A DNA stretch of 5,541 nt from CAYGXH01 sp964354485 (GTDB lineage: Bacteria > Bacteroidota > Ignavibacteria > UBA10030 > SZUA-254). Below the pieces are notes generated by a model, which searched no databases, had not been told where the DNA came from, and saw only the letters and a program-made list of their open reading frames with translations. Each line of letters opens with the position of its first letter. The first letter of the stretch is position 1. Made by a program: the position numbers and the translations under genes. The DNA lies in NCBI GenBank assembly GCA_964354485.1, contig CAYGZY010000079.1:1-5541 (forward strand). The letters are read 5' to 3'. Shown in pieces: positions 1-5,541 of the stretch.

Positions 1-3000
1 GACCTACATCGATACCATCGAACAGGAGGTGTACCTCGGCAACCTCCCGATGATGACGCATCGCGGTACATACATAATCAACGGTGCGGAACGAGTCGTC
101 GTCAGCCAGCTCCACCGTTCGCCGGGCGTGTTCTTCGACGAGACCATACATCCGAACGGTATGCCGATATACACTGCACGGATAATTCCATTCCGTGGTT
201 CATGGGTGGAGTTCACAACAGATATCAGCAACGTGATGTATGTATACATCGACCGCAAGAAAAAGTTCCCTGTAACAACTCTCCTCCGTGCTCTGGGGTA
301 TTCCTCCGATGATGAGATCCTCCAGCTTTTCAACCTTGTGGAAGAGGTTGATCCGCATAAAGTCAACTTAAAAGAATTTCTCGATAGAACCGTCTGCAGC
401 GACGTCATCGATAAAAAGACCGGCGAAATTTTCATCAGTAAGGATACTGCTTTCACGGAAGAAGTACTAAAGAAAGTAAAGAAATCAGAAATCAAAAAGA
501 TCCGGTTTCTGAAGTATGACGGCGCCGGAGAAAGCTCCGTCATTGCTAATACGATTTCTAAGGATATCGCAAGATCCGGTGAAGAAGCGCTCAATGCGAT
601 CTATCAGCAGCTGCGGTCCGGCGAAGCGCCCGACCTCGATACAGCAAAGAATCTCTTCGACCGGCTATTTTTCAACGAGAAGCGGTACGATCTCGGAGAT
701 GTCGGCAGGTATCGAATGAACGCAAAGCTGGCTCTGGAGATACCGCGCACGACAACGACACTGACAAAAGATGACATCATAGCCATCATTAATTACCTAA
801 TCGACCTCCAGCAGGGGAAGAAGACGGTCGACGACATCGATCACCTGGGAAACCGGCGCGTACGGACGGTGGGTGAGCAGATCGGTCAACAGTTTAACAT
901 TGGTCTTGCGAGGATGGCACGGACCATACGCGAACGGCTGAGTCTCCGTGATCAGGAAAAGATAACACCACAGGATTTGATCAACGCCCGAACCATCACG
1001 AGCGTCATCAACGCTTTCTTCGGTACGAATCAGCTTTCTCAATTCATGGATCAGACCAATCCGCTTGCGGAAATCACACACAAGCGGCGCATGTCCGCTC
1101 TCGGTCCGGGAGGGCTGACACGCGAACGCGCCGGCTTCGAAGTCCGTGACGTTCACTATACACATTACGGCCGCCTCTGTCCTATCGAAACACCGGAGGG
1201 ACCCAATATCGGTTTGATATCATCCATGTGCATCCACGCACGCGTCAATGAATTCGGTTTCCTCGAAACGCCGTACCGCAAAGTTAAAGGCGGACGTGCG
1301 ACGGAGGATATTGAATACATGACTGCCGAAAAGGAGGATGTCTATACAATCGCGCAGACGAACAATCAAATCGATGAGAAAGGAAAGTTCCTCACCGACC
1401 GCGTGAAAGCCCGCTTTCAGAGCGATTACCCCGTGGTCAAGCCCGACGAGGTTCATTACATCGACGTAGCACCGAATCAGATCGTGAGCGCTGCGGCTGC
1501 CCTTGTTCCATTCCTCGAGCACGACGATGCAAACCGCGCTCTTATGGGTTCCAACATGCAGCGACAGGCGGTACCGCTTCTCAGACCCGAAACTCCGATC
1601 GTCGGTACTGGATTGGAAGCGAAAGTCGCGCGCGATGCCCGAACCATGATCGTTGCGGAACGAAACGGAACCGTCGAATACGCTGATTCGGATACAATTG
1701 TCGTAAACTATGACATCGATGAAGCGAGCACGGAAGCGCTCCTCAGCTTTGAAAATAAGAAACGCGTTGAGTATTCGTTAGTAAAGTTTTTCCGGACGAA
1801 CCAGGATACGACCATTAACCAGCGTGCCGTCGTTAATCCGGGGCAGCGCGTGAAAAAGGGAGATATCCTCGTCGACGGCTGTGCCACCGACAAGGGTGAG
1901 TTGGCTCTCGGTCGCAACGTTCTCGTTGCATTCATGCCGTGGAGGGGGTATAACTTTGAAGATGCAATCATCGTCAACGACCGTTTTGTCTCAGAAGATA
2001 TATACACCTCTCTCCACATAGAGGAATTTGATCTTCAGGTACGCGATACCAAGCGGGGCGAGGAGGAACTCACGCGGGAAATTCCGAATGTGAGCGAAGA
2101 TGCGGTGAAAGATTTAGATGAAAACGGTGTTATACGGGTCGGTGCGGAGGTCGTCGAAGGAGACATCCTTATCGGTAAGATCACCCCGAAAGGTGAGACA
2201 GAATCGACACCGGAGGAGAAACTCCTCAAGGCAATTTTTGGCGAAAAAGCCGGCGATGTGAAGGACGCATCTCTGAAGGCGCCGCCCGGCATGAAGGGGA
2301 TCGTCATCGCCACAAAACTCTTCAGCCGGAAAAAGAAAGATTCCGAATCGAGAAAAGAGGAAAAACGCCTTGGTGAGCATCTCGATAAAGCTTTGCGGAA
2401 AGCGCTCGACGAGCTGTATGAGAACTTTGCAAAGAAACTAGGCATTCTTTTCGATGGAGAAAAAGCGCTTACAATCCGTAATACTGCAGGCGATGCTGTC
2501 ATCCGCGGCGGTACACAGCTTAAACACGAAACCTTCCTTGAACTCAGCAACCTGGAAAAGCTTGATTTTTACTCGGATTGGGTGGAAGATAAGCGGAAAA
2601 ATTCTCTCGTTACGAAGATCTTTGAGAACTATCAGGAGAAGAAAAAGGATACAGAGGAATATTACAAGCACGAAAAAACCAAGATTATGCTCGGCGACGA
2701 ACTTCCATCAGGAATCGTTCAGCTGGCGAAAGTTTATGTAGCTAAAAAGAGAAAGCTGTCGGTCGGCGATAAAATGGCCGGCAGGCACGGCAACAAGGGC
2801 GTTGTGGCAAAAGTTGTCCCGCAGGAAGACATGCCGTTTATGAGCGACGGTACACCGGTCGATATCGTCCTGAATCCGCTGGGAGTACCCTCCAGGATGA
2901 ACCTCGGCCAGCTCTTCGAAACAGCGCTCGGATGGGCCGGCAAAGTGCTCGGTACCCGGTACTCATCTCCGATATTCGACGGTGCAACGTGGGAGGATGT

Positions 3001-3439
3001 CAGGAGTGAGATGGAAAAAGCAGGTTTAAATCAAAATTCAAAAGCAGTCCTTTATGACGGCCGGACAGGCGAACCTTTTGATCAGGAAGTAACGATCGGC
3101 TACATCTACATGATGAAGCTGTCGCACCTCGTTGATGATAAGATCCATGCCCGTTCCATTGGTCCCTATTCGCTCATTACGCAGCAACCGCTCGGCGGTA
3201 AGGCGCAATTCGGCGGACAGCGGTTCGGCGAGATGGAGGTCTGGGCACTGGAAGCATACGGAGCCGCAAATACACTGCAGGAAATACTCACCGTGAAGAG
3301 CGATGATGTTTACGGACGTGCGCGGCTTTACGAAGCAATCGTCAAAGGTGATAACCTACCCGAACCCAACGTACCGGAGTCCTTCAATGTCCTGGTGAGG
3401 GAACTCATGGGCCTCGGTCTCGATGTAAAGATAGAATAG
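1..3439 (+). CDS. rpoB: DNA-directed RNA polymerase subunit beta (5'-partial)
   Basis: Beta subunit of the core RNA polymerase; with beta' it forms the catalytic cleft for RNA synthesis in the cytoplasm. The frame is open from the window edge (first full codon at 2), and 1145 residues are visible. The GTG at 29 is an internal valine: codons 2-28 already encode conserved sequence leading into EQEVYLG, which matches E. coli beta from about residue 113, so roughly 112 residues are missing. Motifs in order (fragment numbering): ERVVVSQLHRSPGVFF near 30-45; lobe region; rifampicin/fork region 341-367, then RPxETPEGPN-like PIETPEGPN; MPWRGYNFED 645-654 with the acidic ED pair; flap tip PEEKLLKAIFGEKA 737-750; a charged insertion about 777-895; GDKMAGRHGNK 922-932 with conserved lysines near the active site; EMEVWALEAYG 1077-1087; and the usual PESFNVLVREL C terminus. 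No frameshift or internal stop. It precedes rpoC by 26 bases, as in the standard rpoBC operon. Identification is secure. Confidence 0.99.
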   Translation, partial: TYIDTIEQEVYLGNLPMMTHRGTYIINGAERVVVSQLHRSPGVFFDETIHPNGMPIYTARIIPFRGSWVEFTTDISNVMYVYIDRKKKFPVTTLLRALGYSSDDEILQLFNLVEEVDPHKVNLKEFLDRTVCSDVIDKKTGEIFISKDTAFTEEVLKKVKKSEIKKIRFLKYDGAGESSVIANTISKDIARSGEEALNAIYQQLRSGEAPDLDTAKNLFDRLFFNEKRYDLGDVGRYRMNAKLALEIPRTTTTLTKDDIIAIINYLIDLQQGKKTVDDIDHLGNRRVRTVGEQIGQQFNIGLARMARTIRERLSLRDQEKITPQDLINARTITSVINAFFGTNQLSQFMDQTNPLAEITHKRRMSALGPGGLTRERAGFEVRDVHYTHYGRLCPIETPEGPNIGLISSMCIHARVNEFGFLETPYRKVKGGRATEDIEYMTAEKEDVYTIAQTNNQIDEKGKFLTDRVKARFQSDYPVVKPDEVHYIDVAPNQIVSAAAALVPFLEHDDANRALMGSNMQRQAVPLLRPETPIVGTGLEAKVARDARTMIVAERNGTVEYADSDTIVVNYDIDEASTEALLSFENKKRVEYSLVKFFRTNQDTTINQRAVVNPGQRVKKGDILVDGCATDKGELALGRNVLVAFMPWRGYNFEDAIIVNDRFVSEDIYTSLHIEEFDLQVRDTKRGEEELTREIPNVSEDAVKDLDENGVIRVGAEVVEGDILIGKITPKGETESTPEEKLLKAIFGEKAGDVKDASLKAPPGMKGIVIATKLFSRKKKDSESRKEEKRLGEHLDKALRKALDELYENFAKKLGILFDGEKALTIRNTAGDAVIRGGTQLKHETFLELSNLEKLDFYSDWVEDKRKNSLVTKIFENYQEKKKDTEEYYKHEKTKIMLGDELPSGIVQLAKVYVAKKRKLSVGDKMAGRHGNKGVVAKVVPQEDMPFMSDGTPVDIVLNPLGVPSRMNLGQLFETALGWAGKVLGTRYSSPIFDGATWEDVRSEMEKAGLNQNSKAVLYDGRTGEPFDQEVTIGYIYMMKLSHLVDDKIHARSIGPYSLITQQPLGGKAQFGGQRFGEMEVWALEAYGAANTLQEILTVKSDDVYGRARLYEAIVKGDNLPEPNVPESFNVLVRELMGLGLDVKIE

Positions 3440-3444
3440 AATAG
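3432..3444 (+). repeat. Short TAGAA tandem repeat at the rpoB stop
   Basis: Two TAGAA units followed by a further TAG span the end of rpoB. Because the TAGs are five bases apart (3432, 3437, 3442), each falls in a different reading frame; the one at 3437 is the true rpoB stop. It may be chance or slipped-strand duplication in a short spacer. No function is known to me. Confidence 0.6.
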
Positions 3445-3453
3445 TATGAATTT

Positions 3454-3457
3454 GGAG
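3454..3457 (+). promoter_or_regulatory. Ribosome binding site of rpoC
   Basis: GGAG lies in the rpoB-rpoC gap with 8 bases between it and the ATG at 3466, a normal Shine-Dalgarno spacing. It supports 3466 over the in-frame ATG at 3475, for which the distance would be 17 bases. With rpoB ending only 26 bases upstream of rpoC, ribosomes finishing rpoB may help initiation on rpoC; that coupling is inferred from spacing only. Confidence 0.8.
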
Positions 3458-3465
3458 AACGTCTC

Positions 3466-5541
3466 ATGGCATTCATGTCGCATGAAAATCTCATAAAGAA
3501 AAACTTTTCAAAGATCACCATCGGTCTGGCTTCGTCGGACCTCATCCTTTCCAGATCGCATGGCGAGGTGACGAAACCGGAGACTGTTAACTACAGGTCA
3601 TTTCGGCCTGAAAAGGATGGTCTATTCTGTGAAAAAATATTCGGACCGGTTCGTGATTGGGAATGTCACTGCGGAAAGTACAAGAGGATCCGCTACAAGG
3701 GCATTATCTGCGATCGATGCGGTGTCGAGGTGACGCAGAAGAGTGTCCGCCGTGAACGGATGGGACACGTCTCTCTCGCAGTACCGATCGTCCATATATG
3801 GTATTTCCGGTCAGCTCCGTCGAAGATCGGCAACATCCTCGGCCTGAGCGGTAAGGATCTCGAGAGAATCATTTATTACGAATCGTATGTCGTCGTTAAG
3901 CCCGGGGCAACCGGTCTGCAGAAAATGGTACTTCTTTCCGAAGAACAGTACTACGATATTCTGGCATCGCTACCGGAAAAAAATCAGCATTTGGAAGATA
4001 CGGATGAGCGGAAGTTTATCGCTAAAATCGGAGGGGAAGCCATTAAGGAACTCCTAAAACGGGTCGACGTGGAAGCGCTCTCGGCGGATTTACGCGCCGT
4101 GATCCAGACGGAAGTGTCAGTACAGAAGAAGCAGGAATATCTCAAACGACTCGCGGTCGTTGAAGCATTCCGCGAACGCGACGACAGGTCGGTCAATAAA
4201 CCCGAGTGGATGGTGCTCGATGTTATCCCCGTCATTCCTCCCGAACTTCGTCCGCTCGTTCCGCTCGAGGGCGGACGTTTTGCAACATCCGACCTTAACG
4301 ATCTATACCGGCGGGTTATCATCCGCAATAATCGATTGAGAAGACTCATCGAAATTAAGGCGCCGGAGGTCATCCTCCGGAATGAAAAGCGGATGCTGCA
4401 AGAGGCGGTCGACTCTCTGTTCGATAATTCGAGAAAAGCAAATGCAGTCAGGTCCGATAACAACCGCGCACTCAAATCGCTCTCGGACATGCTGAAGGGT
4501 AAGCAGGGGCGTTTTCGCCAGAATCTTTTAGGAAAAAGAGTGGATTACTCCGGTCGCTCCGTCATCGTTGTCGGTCCGGAATTGAAGTTACACGAGTGCG
4601 GTCTTCCGAAAGACATGGCGGTCGAACTCTTTAAGCCTTTCATCATCCGAAAGTTGATTGAGCGGGGTATGGTGAAGACTGTCAAGAGCGCAAAGAAGAT
4701 GGTTGATAAAAAAGGACAGGAGGTCTGGGAAATTCTCGAACACATCATCGACGGGCACCCTGTGCTCCTCAACCGCGCTCCGACCCTGCACAGACTCGGC
4801 ATACAGGCGTTTCAGCCGGTGCTGGTCGAGGGAAAGGCAATCCAGATCCATCCGATGGTCTGCACGGCATTCAATGCTGACTTTGACGGTGATCAGATGG
4901 CAGTGCACATACCATTGTCGTTCGATGCCCAGCTCGAAGCCCGTATACTAATGCTTTCGAGTCACAATATCCTCTCGCCTTCGAATGGATCGCCGATAGT
5001 TCACCCGACACAGGATCAGGTGCTGGGGTGCTATTATTTGACGAAGTCAAAAGCGAATGATGTTGGCGAAGGTAAAATATTTTCGTCTCCCGATGAGGTG
5101 ATCATTGCGCACAACTCCAAAAAAATCGGGCTCCATGCCAGAATAAAAGTGCGGATCGCCGGTAAAATGATTGAAACCACGACGGGGCGGGTTATCTTCA
5201 ACCAGACCGTTCCGGGGGAGATTGGCTACCTTGACGAACTGCTGAACAAGAAACGGCTCGTACAAATCGTCCAGCAAGTCTTCCGTGCATGCGGCAATGT
5301 TCGTACTGCGGAATTCCTCGATAATCTCAAGGAACTCGGATTTTTCTATGCAACTCAGGCGGGTCTTTCAGTGAGTGTTGGAGATGTCATTATACCCAAA
5401 GAGAAAGACGATATCCTTGCGAAAGCCATGCGTGACGTCGACAACGTCCAGAATCAGTATTATAACGGATACATCACCAATGGAGAGAGGTACAATAAGG
5501 TTATCGACATATGGACGCGCACGACAAACCGGGTTGCGGAG
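3466..5541 (+). CDS. rpoC: DNA-directed RNA polymerase subunit beta' (3'-partial)
   Basis: Beta' subunit of RNA polymerase, carrying the catalytic magnesium site. The first 692 residues are visible, about half the usual length; the frame is open at the window end, so the bridge helix, trigger loop and jaw lie outside. ATG 3466 is chosen because GGAG lies 8 bases upstream and MAF... is a familiar N terminus in Bacteroidota-like beta'. The in-frame ATG at 3475 is a weaker alternative. Motifs: zinc-binding cysteines C67, C69, C82 and C85 in the clamp; clamp helices about 274-321, the main sigma contact, with R287 and E307 matching E. coli R275 and E295; switch region KGKQGRFRQNLLGKRVDYSG around 344-363; NRAPTLHR with R437; catalytic loop NADFDGDQ 470-477 with the Mg-binding D472, D474 and D476; secondary-channel rim helices about 642 onward, ending in GERYNKVIDIW 673-683. 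Ungapped stretches align to E. coli with offsets of +12 before the catalytic loop and -3 near the rim helices. Confidence 0.99.
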   Translation, partial: MAFMSHENLIKKNFSKITIGLASSDLILSRSHGEVTKPETVNYRSFRPEKDGLFCEKIFGPVRDWECHCGKYKRIRYKGIICDRCGVEVTQKSVRRERMGHVSLAVPIVHIWYFRSAPSKIGNILGLSGKDLERIIYYESYVVVKPGATGLQKMVLLSEEQYYDILASLPEKNQHLEDTDERKFIAKIGGEAIKELLKRVDVEALSADLRAVIQTEVSVQKKQEYLKRLAVVEAFRERDDRSVNKPEWMVLDVIPVIPPELRPLVPLEGGRFATSDLNDLYRRVIIRNNRLRRLIEIKAPEVILRNEKRMLQEAVDSLFDNSRKANAVRSDNNRALKSLSDMLKGKQGRFRQNLLGKRVDYSGRSVIVVGPELKLHECGLPKDMAVELFKPFIIRKLIERGMVKTVKSAKKMVDKKGQEVWEILEHIIDGHPVLLNRAPTLHRLGIQAFQPVLVEGKAIQIHPMVCTAFNADFDGDQMAVHIPLSFDAQLEARILMLSSHNILSPSNGSPIVHPTQDQVLGCYYLTKSKANDVGEGKIFSSPDEVIIAHNSKKIGLHARIKVRIAGKMIETTTGRVIFNQTVPGEIGYLDELLNKKRLVQIVQQVFRACGNVRTAEFLDNLKELGFFYATQAGLSVSVGDVIIPKEKDDILAKAMRDVDNVQNQYYNGYITNGERYNKVIDIWTRTTNRVAE

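Noticed and set aside
24..31. Perfect AGGAGGT Shine-Dalgarno-like sequence overlapping a GTG, which could suggest an rpoB start at 29.
   Set aside because: The GTG overlaps the motif, so there is no spacing, and the frame is open upstream with conserved beta sequence. The bases simply encode the conserved Gln-Glu-Val. A similar run at 4718-4724 inside rpoC also encodes Gln-Glu-Val.
1331..1340. AAGGAGGATG, a strong Shine-Dalgarno-like sequence with an adjacent ATG inside rpoB.
   Set aside because: There is no spacer between the motif and the ATG, the frame is short, and the bases are explained by the beta codons for Lys-Glu-Asp.
2035..2550. Open antisense frame of 171 codons opposite rpoB, plus similar long antisense frames at 4-594 and 3984-4490.
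   Set aside because: They lie wholly opposite highly conserved rpoB/rpoC coding sequence. Their translations are rich in Ser, Arg and Phe, as expected from reverse-complemented Lys/Glu-rich genes, and show no recognisable domain or ribosome binding site.
3440..3465. Possible terminator or promoter in the rpoB-rpoC gap.
   Set aside because: Only 26 bases, with no inverted repeat followed by T-run and no convincing -35/-10 pair; it holds only the rpoC ribosome binding site.
3446..3496. A 16-codon open frame starting at ATG 3446 between rpoB and rpoC and overlapping the rpoC start.
   Set aside because: No ribosome binding site precedes it, it is very short, and the GGAG nearby is correctly spaced for rpoC instead.

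Overview
The window holds two housekeeping genes on the + strand: most of rpoB (5' end missing) followed by the first half of rpoC (3' end missing). They encode the beta and beta' subunits of bacterial DNA-directed RNA polymerase. Both reading frames are intact, with no internal stop or frameshift, and nearly every universally conserved catalytic and structural motif expected for the visible portions is present. The base composition looks balanced and uniform, with no sign of mobile DNA, a repeat array, an RNA gene or foreign insertion.

Layout: rpoB occupies 1-3439 (first complete codon at position 2, stop TAG at 3437-3439) and lacks roughly 112 N-terminal residues judged against E. coli numbering. 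A 26-base intergenic gap (3440-3465) carries a short Shine-Dalgarno sequence. rpoC starts at ATG 3466 and runs off the window at 5541 after 692 codons, just past the secondary-channel rim helices and before the bridge helix and trigger loop. The short spacing and same strand fit the conserved rpoBC operon. No promoter or terminator is visible, so transcription should come from upstream of the window.

The organism is a bacterium. Several signatures point to the Bacteroidota/Chlorobiota/Ignavibacteriota (FCB) assemblage: the fork region of beta reads GTNQLSQFMDQTNPLAEITH with Met before the SALGPG motif, beta carries the VHYTHYGRLCPIETPEGPN version of the following motif, and the beta' N terminus resembles the MAF...NFSKITIGLAS form of that group. 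This is recalled family knowledge, not a tree, so placement below superphylum level is left open.

No undescribed system was found. The observations worth a second look are modest: loss of most E. coli-type ppGpp site-1 residues in beta', a long charged insertion in beta, and a small TAGAA repeat that closes all three frames at the end of rpoB.
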